DNA of 64,000 nucleotides from Owenia fusiformis (Eukaryota; Annelida; Polychaeta; Sabellida; Oweniidae). A program made the translations under genes and the position numbers. Shown here in pieces: positions 47,127 through 60,200 of this stretch (the first letter of the stretch is position 1; each line of letters starts with the position of its first letter). The DNA lies in contig CAIIXF020000010.1 of NCBI GenBank assembly GCA_903813345.2, positions 37,125,425 to 37,189,424 of the forward strand, in the 5' to 3' direction. Below the pieces are notes generated by a model. That model was not told where the DNA came from. It saw only the letters and a program-made list of their open reading frames with translations, and did no database searches.

Positions 47127-50100
47127 TTAAGCATGCATAAAAATCGAAACGCCAACCTATACGTATGACCTATCGCCCATACAAATGCATCCATCGCTTT
47201 AATATTTTCCGTTCGCATTTAGGGTGAGAAACATTGCAAACTAAAACCCCCTATTGTCAATTAGACGTGTAAATGGAAAATAAAGATGTAACGCTGTATT
47301 CTACGAATGGTGTTTATTTGGCCATGTTTAGGATGTTCCAGTGATGGTTTTAAGGAAACAGGCATGTAAAAATTGAATTTGTATTGGCAGAAATCAGTGG
47401 CGTCTGTCACGTTGATTCTGTTATATTCTATAATTGATTTATTTCAGTTTATTTCGATTGATTTCATTTATAAATGACTCCGATGATCCTCTTCGCCAGA
47501 TGCTCACAGCTTCTGATTAGTACCGTCAAAATAGATAAAAGCGAAACATTCCAGATTCCAGATTTATTGCGGTCTAAGACAAACAAATCAACACATTTTT
47601 ACAATATCTTTTTTACAATATGATTTGGCATTACACTTTTACAATATGATTTGGCATTACACTTTTACAATATGATTTGGCATTGCTAATACATTCTTAC
47701 AAAAATAAAGATCAGATTCGGCCTTGTTTGGGTCAACCTTTCCTCTTTTTTTCATTTCGAAATTATAATCCACGAGAAATTACGGCACAACTGCAGGTCA
47801 TTGAAGTATACATCTCTATGATCGGGATGAATTGCAAGTAGGTCATCATGTCAATTTGATTGGTCGATGATATCATATTCGACCGGGATCCAATTTAAAC
47901 TGGATTATGGAACCCCAAGTTGTGATATATCATTTTAGTTTCACACGGCGTTATATCGCACCATTGCATTCTACCTTTATGACCCACGTGGGAAAACAAT
48001 TATTTAATGGTGTCCAGGAAACCTCATAGATTACGACGAATTGATGCTAAATCGGTTCAGAATGTGATATGAACATTTATTTATAGCACATATGCATTCA
48101 TTTATTCGTTTGTTATCTTTTTATGGGTTTGATTTGTAGCATTAACTATAGAGTTATCTCCGCTTGCTGATGCTAATGGACGTTGTGGTTTGTTTCAAAA
48201 GTTGTTTTAATTGCAGTGCAAGAGAAAAAATCCAGTGTGCACAATCAGTGGTACACAGAAATTACAAAGGAGGTCGATTCCCTGTCCATAGCCAACTGTT
48301 GGGAACCAAAGCCTCTGTCTGACTCGCCAGAATTATAGAGAAAAATACAATGCAGATAGTTTTTCAGTTGAAACCGTGAAAATGAAGTCAACGGCATTGT
48401 TTTGCCTTGCTCGTTCAGAGATCCTGACTACGTTCCTGATATATATGATTTATGCTCCAAGAGTTAATGGATGAGAAGAGTAGATACTATTTCGACAAAT
48501 ATTGCGCTTTCAGTCAGGTAAACCATAAGTCCACTGGTAATACGATTCCGGGGCAGAGTCAGATAATTAGGGGTCATTTCACGGTCTTTGCAAATATAAC
48601 GGATTAGTAACAAATTCGATCTCTCTTCGCCCAATGTGGTAGGGACGTGTGTGTCGTCGGGAATGCAACATGATTTAGGGAGGAAAATTCAGAGACTTCA
48701 AGAAATGAATATGAATGAGGAAAGAAAGGATTGGTTCCAACTTCCAACTTCTGACTTCAAGTTATAGTTTTTATTTACCAATCAAACATATTTATGGGAT
48801 TATTTACAGCAATCAATACATTCACCTGAAACGTTTTATTCGTGATAAATAGTATTAAAATGACCCTTTATTTATTACCTTACCATGTGCTGGGCTCCAG
48901 AATAATCGAATGAACAATATTTAGTACATACCGTTTTAATAATGTCGTAAGAAATATGTTCACAAGCGCAGGGTTTTATATTTTGGATTCATGAGGAATT
49001 TAATGTTTGGAGAGCCTGAGCATGACATTTAAGCAAAATATCAAGAACTTCGCATATTTAATTTTGTTAGTTCCAAGCCAGTTTTGATCCAATGTATAGT
49101 TATTAAAAACGGCACAGACGTCCAACTCTCCAAAAGAACATTACTTAGAGGTCGGGCCTTATATTTTATTTTGAAAAAATTCTTGGTAAAGAGCTGGAGC
49201 AGTTGGTCTGATCTAACTTCACAAACTCCTGCTCTTTATCAAGAAATTCAAACTATTGGTCAAGGCTCTTTCTTTTGCGTCGTTTTGGAGAATTCCATCT
49301 TTTCACCATGTGAGTTCTAAGAACGATGCCAATCAAGTATTTAATCATTTTAAAAGCTTAAAGACAGTGCCATTCCCTGTAACTCGTCCCTGTCATATCA
49401 CAAAGAAGCAACTTCAAGATTAGTAAGAAAACTCCAATTATAAGAACCCATCATTCGTTCCGCTTTCAGAGTTTGCAAATTGATTTGTTCTAATAGTTTT
49501 ATATTTGCTTCTCTATGCATCTAATCATTTACATTTACGGTGACCCAGAGATCGTTTCGCGCATGTTTCCCCAGAATGATAAAGGATTTGCTTGTATTTT
49601 GTTGTGCTTTGATGATGCCATATCATGAATAGAATACCCAGTTTGCTTTTATGGTGTCTCAAACATCGTTCCTGCTCGTTTTAATTTACTAAATTGGAAT
49701 AATATTAGGGGCATTAGCAATAAATCCTCTTTATTTACGAGGCTGCCGTGGATACCTTCGAATCCCGACAATTAAGCAAATGTGTCCCTCGCCGTTCTGA
49801 AGAAATAATTAAATTCATCATCAACATGAGTTAGATGGTCTGATAGATTTATCAATCATTTAGATGGTTTTAGAATGTCAAGTATTTAAAAGTGCCATGG
49901 CATAAGTGTTGTTGTTATTAGGTAAGTGTTCTGTTAACACAAACCCATGTTTTAATCAATCTCCACAGTACAAGTGGTCTAAATCGAGGCATACATGGAA
50001 TTTCATTTATGTCAAGTCCATGCACAAATCATTATATTCCATATTTCAGAACAAAATATTGATTCTGGTTGATGTCTGTACCTTGAAAGGCCTGACACTT

Positions 50101-53100
50101 GATGTCATGTTTATAGGACCTAGGGGTGTTCAAAAAGTTATGTATTGGTTTAACACCCTTTTGAGACAATGTTATGAATCATAATGGGGTTTTCATTTTT
50201 AGTTTAAGGTTTTTTAACTATTCAAAATTTTAAGACGGCTGCAACAACAACCCCGTTTAATGTTATCAATTTTCTGTTTTATATAAAATTGTGCTTTAAT
50301 AGCTTCTACCTCAGAGGCTGATCTTGTTATTATATGTCATATGTCACCTCAGTGGCCAATAATCAACAGGAAAAGGAAGAGTAACTATATTTGCATATTT
50401 CTAGCCATGTGTCTATTTTCCAAATTCAACTATAATTCATGTGGAAGTTTTATTACAAAAGAATTGCCAATTTCGTAAATCAAATCAAGAATATTAAAAC
50501 GATTTGAGGTATTGACAATAATCAAATTTCACTGATCTAGTTATCGATTCGGAACTGTGTTAGAATATTTGTGTCTAATCTTCAAAATAAGAAAACTATA
50601 CATGCGTGTTTAGTCGAACTCTTTTGATTAAGTGAATACTTTCCAAAATTATGCTATAAATGTGCAACTTAAACATGTCCAACACACAGTATATGTATAT
50701 AATGTATAAACAGGGTGTCCCGTAAGTATGGGACCCCCATAGACAGACATATACCAATGTCTCCATAGTATTTGTCTTATATAATTTAAAGCTAATCCAA
50801 AAATACATTGATTTGCCAAATATCATGGTTCAACTCACAAATGGGAAAAAATAACAGGAATTTTAAAACTTAGTGTTTGGTCAAAATTGAAGTTCAGTTC
50901 AGTATCCTGGAAACAGCTCTGACCTAAATGTGACCCAAAACATAAGTGTTATCGTCAAAGATATGTTTGTAGGAATCGTACAATTTAATGGGTGTCCCAA
51001 TGGCACATTTTATAAGTAACACCTTAAATTCATAAATCAATAATATTGTATTGCAATATGTACCTCATGTAACATACAAACAAATTATGTTATTTCAGCA
51101 TCCTAGCTATAGATGCGTGGCGCTCAGATAATTTCTTTTCACTCACAGATTTTTCTACAGAGGGAAGAAAATGAGAGACATTCTAGAAATTGAGCATTGG
51201 TATGAAAGGACACTACAATGTATTGACATGTACTACTAGTCTTATAGGGAATCTGATTTTATTTTATACATGGGGGAAATGGTGCGGATAATTGAAAAGA
51301 AAATTGATAATTAATGATATATGTTAAGCTTAACAACTTATTCACAAATCTGAACCAGGCATGATATATCACACCCCTGTCAATCAGAATGCAGAATATG
51401 ATGTATAAGTCATTCTAGAACAGATGGATGGTTATTTTCAGATTTCAGAAAAAGTGTTAGTGTGCCTACCCACGCCATGATTTAAGTATATTGTTTTGAT
51501 GATTGTTACATTTTTCGATTTATATGATAACACCAATTTTGAATATATATTTTTTTCTTTCTGAGGCCTTTCTGAGGCCTTTCGATGTGTCATAATTATT
51601 GTTTGTGTTATATGATGAATTGAAGGTCTTTGTAAGTTAAACCTTTGTTTGGATTTGTCTTACAATGTTTTCATAGATATTTCCCCCTTTGTTATTATAT
51701 CAAAATGTACATGTTGGTTGATTGGTGCTGCATATAGGTTGCAGTAGCAATCTTTCCGAGGCAATATTTCCTAGCTCATTTGACGTGGCAAAATGTGGCA
51801 GAGTTTATTGTATTGCACACGATAACATAAGTTCCCCTCAACACAATCGCGTCATATATAATGGGTCTGGAGGCGGACTGTGTAAATAGCGGCATAGATA
51901 ACCAGGCGTAAACGCTTAACCTTGCCAGGTACTTTGCTGCTTTGAAACGTGTTATTTGTTTGTAACCCAATACAAAAATTAAACTGATTACAGATCAAAC
52001 TCTCGATATGGCAGAGGAATGCGTATTTCTTTTCAATTAGTTCTTAGAAGTGTTACGATTTTTTGTGCGATTTGCGTATTGCATGGACTTCTGTGTTGGG
52101 GTCGAGTGGTTAGAATTATGGGGCGAAGCATTTTATCTTAGTTCATTGGTAAGATAACTTTGGTTCAATCAAGTGTAGTTGTTTCATGTTTCTGGCAATT
52201 TACAATCAAGTACTGCTATATAACCCGAAGATATGACCCAACATTATACATTTCATTATGAGAACCATAAATATTACTGCATAGGGATTATATTTAGCAC
52301 ATGTTTAGGCATTTCTAATCTTCATGAAGAATATCATTCAATCTTTGTTAAACCACTGACTTGAATCTATCTTTTTCAAAGAATTTTAACTCACTGTTCT
52401 CTTATTTGTTCAAAGTTAATTGGCTACAAAATTATCTACTTTTATTTTTTTTCTTAAAATTTCATGATCTATCCTCGTATATTAACAAACATTTCATTTT
52501 CAAATCCAAGTTGACGTTGCAAATTATAAGTGACGTTAAGCTATACGTCTTTAAGATAACCTGTACGTGAACGTGTAGAATTATTGTCGTTTGTGAATTG
52601 GTTCTCAAAAACGTGTAGCTTATGCAATTGTGTGTGTAATACAAAATCATGCTCTTAGATCCCAAAACAACAGCTTCTGATCAATTCTGAAAGTATCTAA
52701 CGATCAGAAAGTGGAACCGTTGCAGATCAAACAAACCTGCAGAAATTGTTTTTGTCAGGTCATGTACAAAGGATATGAATCCATTCGATTTTTCGTGATT
52801 AATTTATAAAGTGGCATATGGTCAAATAACAGAGGTATCGGGAATGTGTATATAGGCATAGAAGAGTCGTGAATATTATGTTGCTCATAGTTATGCTGTA
52901 TTGGTCAATGCAATTAATTCAATAAATCGGAGGGATCCGAAATTCTTATAAATGGCGACCTATCTAAACGTTTTCAGACTTTTTGGCAAACATAAGATAG
53001 AATATTTTATGTTTTATAACAAACAATAATTCGACAACAAAGTATTTCATTTCTGGAAAATCCGAACTTTCACTATTATTATGAGAGAGGTAGGCTGTCG

Positions 53101-53280
53101 ATAAATGACAGTGCTTGCTACGTGAAATTGTTTTTTTAGTTTTACAATAGCAAGATGAATAATTCCATGTTATCCAATTACAATTTACGACAGGTTGCAA
53201 CAGTCTAGTTGTAACCTGTCACCAAATACAATTTTATAAATACAAGTCTCGAAATAAGTTTTTAACATCTTTTCTCTTTA
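47127..53280. other. Long stretch without a supported gene
   Basis: It holds a 26-bp x 3 tandem repeat at 47614-47690 (TACAATATGATTTGGCATTA unit), an inverted pair AAAGAGC...AGCAGTT / AACTCCTGCTCTTT at 49190-49240, a TTTCTGAGGCC duplication near 51560, and a fragment of the GTTAAGCTA/ACGTGTAGCTTA element at 52530-52625. Upstream non-coding or coding exons of the amine oxidase gene may lie here, but none can be defined. Confidence 0.4.
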
Positions 53281-53287
53281 TTTTCAG
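53271..53287 (+). promoter_or_regulatory. Splice acceptor before the amine oxidase exon
   Basis: A pyrimidine-rich tract (TTTTCTCTTTATTTTCAG) ends at 53287, 26 bases before the ATG. It implies an upstream exon, probably 5' UTR. The frame of the ATG remains open back through this junction, so an upstream coding exon cannot be excluded. A three-codon upstream ORF (53300-53311) would then precede the main ATG. Confidence 0.65.
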
Positions 53288-53313
53288 GTGCGGGTAATAA
53301 TGTTCTGGTGAAA

Positions 53314-55989
53314 ATGACGAGCAACGACACTGAGAGTAAGCCACGACCTAAGCGGAAAGTTGACCACATTGTTTGGAAAGTGTGCACTGTTTTCTTCTGT
53401 CTCACCACCATCAGTCTTGCTATATTCCTGGCTGTTATTTACCTCAAAGATGGAGAACCTGTGAACAAGCAAAGGAATGCCCGTCTCGAAGATCGTTTAC
53501 CTGTTCCTAGGACAGGAGATCTCAAGGTTAAACCCACGAATCCAAAATATCCAGATGTCTTGCATGATCTCACCGCGGAGGAATTGAGGAAGGTCAGGGA
53601 TTATATGATATGGCGGACCAATCTTGAATTGGTACCATTTGAGAATGCCCGACCAAATTCTAATTATATTTTTCTAATTGAGTTATACACGCCAGAAAAG
53701 GATCAAGTCCTCGCATATCTCTACAACAAAAAGCGCATTCCCCGTCGAGAGGCAAAAGTGGTGATATTCCATGGTGCGTGGTTTCCGCACAAAGTCGTTG
53801 AATATCGAGTATGGCCCACCGATTCGCCAGCGAACCATCGCTTAATCGCTAACCCTATCTATACTAGAAATCCAATACCATTTAACGCCCGTCCCCTTGA
53901 TAAGGTCCAACTTTTCTTCGCAAATAAGATCTTACACAATGCCACAAGAGAGGCATATCAACTCTTGAATGAGAGCTTTGGTTTGGCATATCACAACTGT
54001 ACGCCTGAGAGCCAAACTTGTCTCAAGTTCATCCCCGCAGTGCCGTATTACTCGAGCACGGGGCATAGGAAAGTTTGGTATATCGCAGTCAGGGATGTTG
54101 AAGGTCATTATTTGCATCCTATTGGATTCCAAATTCTCATCAACCAAGACAACGTGGACGCCTCGCAATGGAGGGTCGATAGAGTCTTTTACAATGGCGG
54201 ATACCAACGAACAATAGAGCAACTTATGTACAAATACAAAAGAAATGTCATCCAAAAATTAAAAGTCCCAGAACCTAAATATGGAGCAAATATGTACTCG
54301 ACATTCAATAGACGGGGGCAGTTAATGCCCAATGCATCCAAACGAGCGCCCCAGAGTTTTGAATTCGATGGTGCCCGATACACCGCCAGAGGGCAGCATA
54401 TAGACTATCTTGGGTGGAGTTTTGATTTCCGCGTGCGAACTACAACTGGATTACAGATTTTCAACCTTTTGTATAACAATGAGAGAATAGCATACGAGAT
54501 AAGCCTTCAGGAAATTGCAGTTCTATTTTCTGGTGCGGATGCCATTCATAAAACGCATAACCACTTTGGCTCATCCTGGGGGATTGGTGCTTCAACGTTT
54601 GAGCTTATTCCCGGGGTTGATTGCCCAGCGCATGCCCTGTTCTTCGACTCTATTCATCTGATCAATAGTCACAGTCCGAGCGAGAATAAGAACTGTGTTT
54701 GCGTATTTGAACATAACAACGGCATCCCCCTCCGCCGTCATTACTCAGACAACCAAAAGGGTGAATTCACGTTTGCCGGTGGCATGCCAGACAACGTCCT
54801 AATTGTACGCGCAGTGAGCACACTGAACAACGCCGATTATATCATGGATTATATTTTCCATCAGGATGGCACGGTGGAAGTGCGAATCACACCGACGGGA
54901 TACCTTAGTGTAACTCACTTTACATATGATTCTGATGAATACGGTCACCAGATACACGACAACGTCATAGGGAATCTTCACACGACGCTCTTCCATTTCA
55001 AAGTTGATCTTGATGTAATGGATGAAAACAACAGAATCTCAACATATTCTATAAGACCAGAACGGATTCACCATCCATTTGTGAATGACCGACGACGAAA
55101 CCAGAAGCGATTTGAGAGAGTTTTAAAACAAAACGAGAAGGAGTCGGTCATAAAGCAAGGCGACCCAACATCCCCTACCTATATCCTGGTACATAATCCA
55201 AGTTCTAGAAGTCGACATAACCACCACCGAGGGTATCGTCTTCACGTCCCAGAGTCCCCTATCGGTATCTTACTAAATGACACAGGTGTAGACAGCGCCA
55301 CCTCGTGGGCAAAATATAAAGTAGCCGTCACCAAAAGAAAGGCGGCTGAAGACACGAGTTCTTCCATTTACACACAAATGCAACAGCATGGACCTATAGT
55401 TAACTTTGAGCAGTTCATTAAAGATGATGAACACATCGTAGATGAAGACATTGTTGCGTGGGTTAGCATGGGAGTTGAACATATTCCAACAGCTGAAAAT
55501 ATTCCAACAAAAACAACGTCAGGTTCAAGTTTAAGTTTCTTTTTGAAACCTTTCAATTTCTTCCAAGAAGACCCGAGTATAAGCTCGACTGATGCTATTA
55601 ACATTACCCCTAGAGCCAGATTCCATGACGTGAAAGTAGAACGTTATGGTACAAATACTAAAATTGCATACGAATGTGTTATTCCATCCAGGGGACCCGA
55701 CCAATTCAACGGCACAAGGTGGATGACAAAAGCTCACACTGAATACAAAGATCGACCATACACATTTGATGTGGATTCAAGAGATCGTCTTTCGAGAGAT
55801 CGTTATCCACAAGATCGTGATTCAAGAGATCGTTATCCACAAGATCGTGATTCAAGAGATCGTTATCCACAAGATCGTATTTCCAGAGATCGTTATATAC
55901 AAGATCGTCAATCAAGAGATCACCATTCTCAAGATCGTCGTTCGAGAGATCGCTATTTACAGGATCGTTATTCACGACATCGTCATTAG
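53314..55989 (+). CDS. Copper amine oxidase-like type II membrane protein, probably inactive
   Basis: One uninterrupted exon of 891 residues starting at the first in-frame ATG after the acceptor. Residues 1-18 are basic and cytosolic, 19-44 a single membrane segment, then the two small N-terminal domains and the large C-terminal domain of copper amine oxidases (IAYEISLQE near 395, GIPLRRHYSD near 471, FHFKVDLDV near 560, DIVAWVSMGVEHIP near 713-725, FNFFQEDPS). The arrangement and length up to about residue 765 match vertebrate AOC3. Key residues are missing: the topaquinone Tyr is Ala507, the base Asp is Gly419, its neighbouring Tyr is Phe405, and the second copper His is Thr558; His556 and His723 remain. 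The Cys437-Cys463 pair is kept. A C-terminal Arg/Asp repeat tail is added. I infer a pseudoenzyme, perhaps adhesive or ligand-binding. Confidence 0.93.
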   Translation: MTSNDTESKPRPKRKVDHIVWKVCTVFFCLTTISLAIFLAVIYLKDGEPVNKQRNARLEDRLPVPRTGDLKVKPTNPKYPDVLHDLTAEELRKVRDYMIWRTNLELVPFENARPNSNYIFLIELYTPEKDQVLAYLYNKKRIPRREAKVVIFHGAWFPHKVVEYRVWPTDSPANHRLIANPIYTRNPIPFNARPLDKVQLFFANKILHNATREAYQLLNESFGLAYHNCTPESQTCLKFIPAVPYYSSTGHRKVWYIAVRDVEGHYLHPIGFQILINQDNVDASQWRVDRVFYNGGYQRTIEQLMYKYKRNVIQKLKVPEPKYGANMYSTFNRRGQLMPNASKRAPQSFEFDGARYTARGQHIDYLGWSFDFRVRTTTGLQIFNLLYNNERIAYEISLQEIAVLFSGADAIHKTHNHFGSSWGIGASTFELIPGVDCPAHALFFDSIHLINSHSPSENKNCVCVFEHNNGIPLRRHYSDNQKGEFTFAGGMPDNVLIVRAVSTLNNADYIMDYIFHQDGTVEVRITPTGYLSVTHFTYDSDEYGHQIHDNVIGNLHTTLFHFKVDLDVMDENNRISTYSIRPERIHHPFVNDRRRNQKRFERVLKQNEKESVIKQGDPTSPTYILVHNPSSRSRHNHHRGYRLHVPESPIGILLNDTGVDSATSWAKYKVAVTKRKAAEDTSSSIYTQMQQHGPIVNFEQFIKDDEHIVDEDIVAWVSMGVEHIPTAENIPTKTTSGSSLSFFLKPFNFFQEDPSISSTDAINITPRARFHDVKVERYGTNTKIAYECVIPSRGPDQFNGTRWMTKAHTEYKDRPYTFDVDSRDRLSRDRYPQDRDSRDRYPQDRDSRDRYPQDRISRDRYIQDRQSRDHHSQDRRSRDRYLQDRYSRHRH
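55776..55986 (+). repeat. 30-bp coding tandem repeat (SRDRYPQDRD tail)
   Basis: About six or seven in-frame copies of a 10-residue unit, SRDRYPQDRD, form the last ~70 residues of the amine oxidase-like protein. Central copies are near identical and outer ones vary (SRDHHSQDRR, SRDRYLQDRY). The tail is extracellular by topology and highly charged. The three shortest repeats differ at few bases, which points to recent expansion. Confidence 0.92.
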
Positions 55990-56063
55990 AATGTCAAATT
56001 ATATAAGCAAACTATTGTATACTCCATGCACATGATTTTGGAAGATACACGCGATAAAATCAA

Positions 56064-56069
56064 AATAAA
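56064..56069 (+). terminator. Candidate polyadenylation signal of the amine oxidase-like gene
   Basis: AATAAA lies 75 bases after the stop codon in AT-rich DNA. It is the first canonical signal downstream. Cleavage position is not visible. Confidence 0.5.
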
Positions 56070-57096
56070 AGCTGTAGTTTTTCCACAGACACCTAGTTGT
56101 GTATTCAATGTACTGTGTGTTACATTGAAGCAGATTATTTTCAGCTTCATTATCATTTCCGATTGATAACGTTGTCATTTGAATGAAACAAAATTGTGGT
56201 GTCAAAATTGAAAGAAACACCTTGACCTTGATTTATTTGCTATTATTAGGACTTTAAGTATGAGAAATACAATAGAATGAACTGTAGTTTGATTAATTTT
56301 AAAGAATGTACAGTTGTAACAACAGAGGAATACATTCTTTCTCTGCTATCTTTAAAGAATGGACATTTGGCAAGCTATTAAAAACCAGAGTGGCACAAAA
56401 GACGTATCAATAGTCAATACAAAAGAATTAAATAAAACTTTACAGTTGAAGAGTACAGTGTAAGCTTAAATGGAACATGGGCTATTTACCTCTCATAGAA
56501 GTCAGTGTGGGTTTAAAGTAATATGAACCAATCGTACTTCATCTAACAGCCAGTACGAATGGTTTATACATTACATGATGTTTAAAATAAATTGTGAACG
56601 GATTGAAGCCCACGACTCAAGGTCTCGGTTTTAATAACGCAAACAAAACCACTCACACATACATTACTCAAATCAAATTAATATACTCGTACTTGATGAA
56701 AATGTGAGATATAAGGATAATGTTGGTTTATGTAATAGAATCGACATTGTGTAAATAATAACACTTTATGTCGTAATTTTGGGGAATATATCATCGTTAA
56801 TAGCAACATTACCTTCTAAAGCCGTGGTCACATTTGATTGATCTTCAGCACCGTTGTAAAAGAATTTATGGTCCCCTGGGAATTATGGTCCCCTTTCTTA
56901 AAGGCCCTTACTGTCCCTGATTGTGGATACGATAATAAGGGAAAGAGTTGTATTTAGGTCACCATATAAATCAATTGAAAGTAGGACAATAATTTGATAG
57001 GACCTCCTACCCTTTTACATCGGCGCTCGGCCGATGAGTATTTTGTTCAAAACTGAATACAATACTGAACATCGGAGCAAATGTGACCATGACATA
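56070..57096. other. Intergenic DNA downstream of the amine oxidase-like gene
   Basis: It is AT-rich with no supported gene. Additional AATAAA words occur (for example near 56432), so alternative 3' ends are possible. Confidence 0.4.
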
Positions 57097-57284
57097 AAGC
57101 AATCTGATTTTCGACGCCGTTTTGGTGCCAAATTTCGGTGCCGTTTCGGCACCAAATGGACTGACTAGTCCGGTAACAAATTTTGGTGTCGAAAGGTTTC
57201 GGTGCCGGAATGGTGCCGAAACGGTGCCGGAACAGCGCCTATTTTTTTGATGCCGAAACGGCGCCAAATTATATTGGCTGTGTA
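57097..57284. repeat. Dispersed GC-richer repeat, copy 2
   Basis: It contains CAATCTGATTTTC, TTTCGGTGCCGGAA, GGTGCCGAAACGGTGCCG, GATGCCGAAACGGCGCC and AATTATATTGGCTGTGTA, in the order seen at 20036-20180. It is longer than copy 1 by an internal segment with extra TTTCGGTGCCG/CGGCACC words. Confidence 0.75.
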
Positions 57285-60200
57285 TACTGGGTGGAGGAAC
57301 TCAGTTGCTACCATCTCAGCCATATTCCCTCTAATTATAAAATAACATGTAAATAATCTATTGTACAGTAATATCTAAAGTGTAATATAAAAATTCATAA
57401 ATATCTACCTTCTCGTGTGTAAAATATCATAGCAACCCCACAACAAATTATGCTTTAACCCCACAAGCTTCCAATGAAAAGAAAGAAACCATTCTGATTT
57501 ATCAGTCTTTCCTTATCCAAAGCTTGTGAGAGACGGAAAGCAATGGGACAGAAACCCTTGAATTACAGTGAATAAATCATTCGTTATGACATCTATACTT
57601 TGAAAAGTTAGAAACATGTATCATTTTTTTACAGCCCGAGGCAGTAGAAATGTTAATCTATCAAATGTTACCAATGACCACAAATGGTGTAATATTATAT
57701 GGAGAATACATTGATATTTTAGATGTAAAACATATATATTTTGTGCATATTACTATCATATATTTTGTGATGTTTGTCCAGTAAATGTGTGGTCTCTTGT
57801 GATGTTTTGATGCTTCTTTGACGTGTCATTTTCTAAAACGTTAAACTGGCTAAAATATGAAACTAATCCATCTAAAAAAGGTATACAAAGTAGACAAAAA
57901 AATTATAACATTGAAAATATGAATATAAATCTTGCACCAAGTCCTTTATTGCTTATTTTCATGTTTCACAGACTTACATTTTCATTGCCTCGTACCATAA
58001 TATAATATTGCACAAACTTCCACATATTTGCCTATTGCTCTCGATTTGATTCTCAGAGTTAACTCTATGTCCAATTGTATTTCCTCAAAATGCACACTTT
58101 TTAATATATACTGATTAGTTCAACCAACACCTTATAGAGGGAGTTGAAACAACTCGGAGTGTGTTTGTTAATTGTTTTGAGCCAGACTGTTAAAAATGAA
58201 ATAGATTTTCTTTATCCAATACCAGACTTTTTAACACACATTTGAATATGTAGGTAGATGTATGAGATAGTACAGTATGTGTCTTTCTGTAATCGTAGCT
58301 TTATTAGACAACGTTAGATATCCTATTTCTGGAACCACGTACTTTCATATTGGAATAGACACATCCTCTTTGTAAAAGATATATTTACCTTGGTCACGAA
58401 AACGCAAAATACATTGAAATTTTATTAAAAAAAGCCAGTCGTGCACTTATCGGGCATTGTTCTGGTTCAAGGTGGTCCGTTGAATCAAGGTTCGCTTATG
58501 GACGGTCCGTTATGGTCTGATTGATACCATGATTTAGTTTTATGCATAGTAGGATTTATTTGTACTGATGCCCTAATAGGGCTAAACGCACATCCAAAAA
58601 TAAAAAATTACAATTTAAATATTTAAAAGAAAAATAAAGAAAATAAGACTACGTTCTTCAAATTACACATATACGTAACAGTTATTTTAAAATAAGGCTT
58701 TTGGCATAAAAAATATAAAATTAGCTCGGAATACGAATAGCGAACAGGGAATACCCTGCGTTTTAGTGTCTAGTTATAAAGTACTGATAAGACGAAGCTC
58801 TCTTGAAGTGAAGTTGAACGAATGCAAAGTGTAAAAAGCAAATCGTTTATCCGACAAAACACATCGGGCGGCACAAACTTACAAATTGGGCTGCATGTGT
58901 CATTGTTGTTATTTCATTTCGTCATTTTTTTTAACAAAGGCAACATTTGTATAAATATGTTGTGGTTAGCTGTCGAATACAACCTAATAAAATGTAATCC
59001 AATATGCGTTTGAGCATAGTTTATCAAGATTGGTAAGAAATTCGAGAAGTAAGAAAAGCCACAGTATAAACCAATGTATAACAGTTATTCTCTCAAACTG
59101 CCTTCAAGAACGCGCTAACTTCTTAATATTTAGCTTACAACCACCATTTTAAAGCACAACTTACGATCGAGAGTATCGTAGCAGACACTCCATATCAGCC
59201 ATATCCCATAAAGTAAAACATGTGAATACGAACACCTTTGTAGTCTGAACAAAACTCTCAATGTGAACACTTGGACTAATGTTACACTACCCATAGGCTT
59301 CGAAGTTAAAAATCCTTGAAATGTGAACACAACTGACGGTTCCAGTGGCGTTCAGATTAGACATGTTAAACTGTATCCTCTTACGATTACATTACACATA
59401 TATACAGTATAACTCTTCTAGTAACCTGTTCTCGAGTGCTCAAATAAATTATTAGCAGTTTGACAGTGGTGAAAAATAATGTGTTTTTGTTTTGTTAACG
59501 TAGATTAATGAGTCAATATATCTGAGTGAAAGTCTGTCAGTTCTGCTAGAGTAGTGATACACCGCCTTCGCACCAGTAAACACCCACAATGTCTCTGGTG
59601 CTCTAGTGCAAGATACAACATTGCCTTAGCTCAAGTAATTGCACTTTGAATTAGCAGAAGGTCTAATTTCTTCGATCGAAATCTAAATCCTATGACTTTA
59701 GAGGTGATACCAAGATTTTTATTTCGATATCTAAACACGTGCTGTCTTTTTAATGAAAATCAGCTATACTACAATTAAACTGTTTATGATTGTTTATGCT
59801 TTATAGTCAAATGAATCATTCTATGAGTGAAGTGATGCTGGTCTTCTTTTCATCTATCCAAAATGTCTAAAGCGTCAAAACGCTAAGTATTAATAACAAA
59901 CACACGGCACGTTATACAACAAACAGTTTGATGACTATGTACATCCATACATAAGATTGATTTAATTTGTTTTTATTGTTATTCATGGCGGGGATATACT
60001 CAGGATCTAAATTTGGGAAAGGCAAAAATGCACAAGTCGAAGGGAATTAAGGCTGAGGGCATCGTGGTAAGCCACGCCCTCTCCATCTCTATCCTTCCGA
60101 TGCAACAGAGAGAGATGCTATGAGTATCAGAATGGGCTGAAGGAGGTATATTGCAACATTTTGATTCATTACCACTGTTTTTAATTGAAAGTATATTTTC

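Noticed and set aside
53308-53313. GTG at 53308 as the amine oxidase start
   Set aside because: Animal genes rarely start at GTG; the ATG at 53314 follows two codons later.
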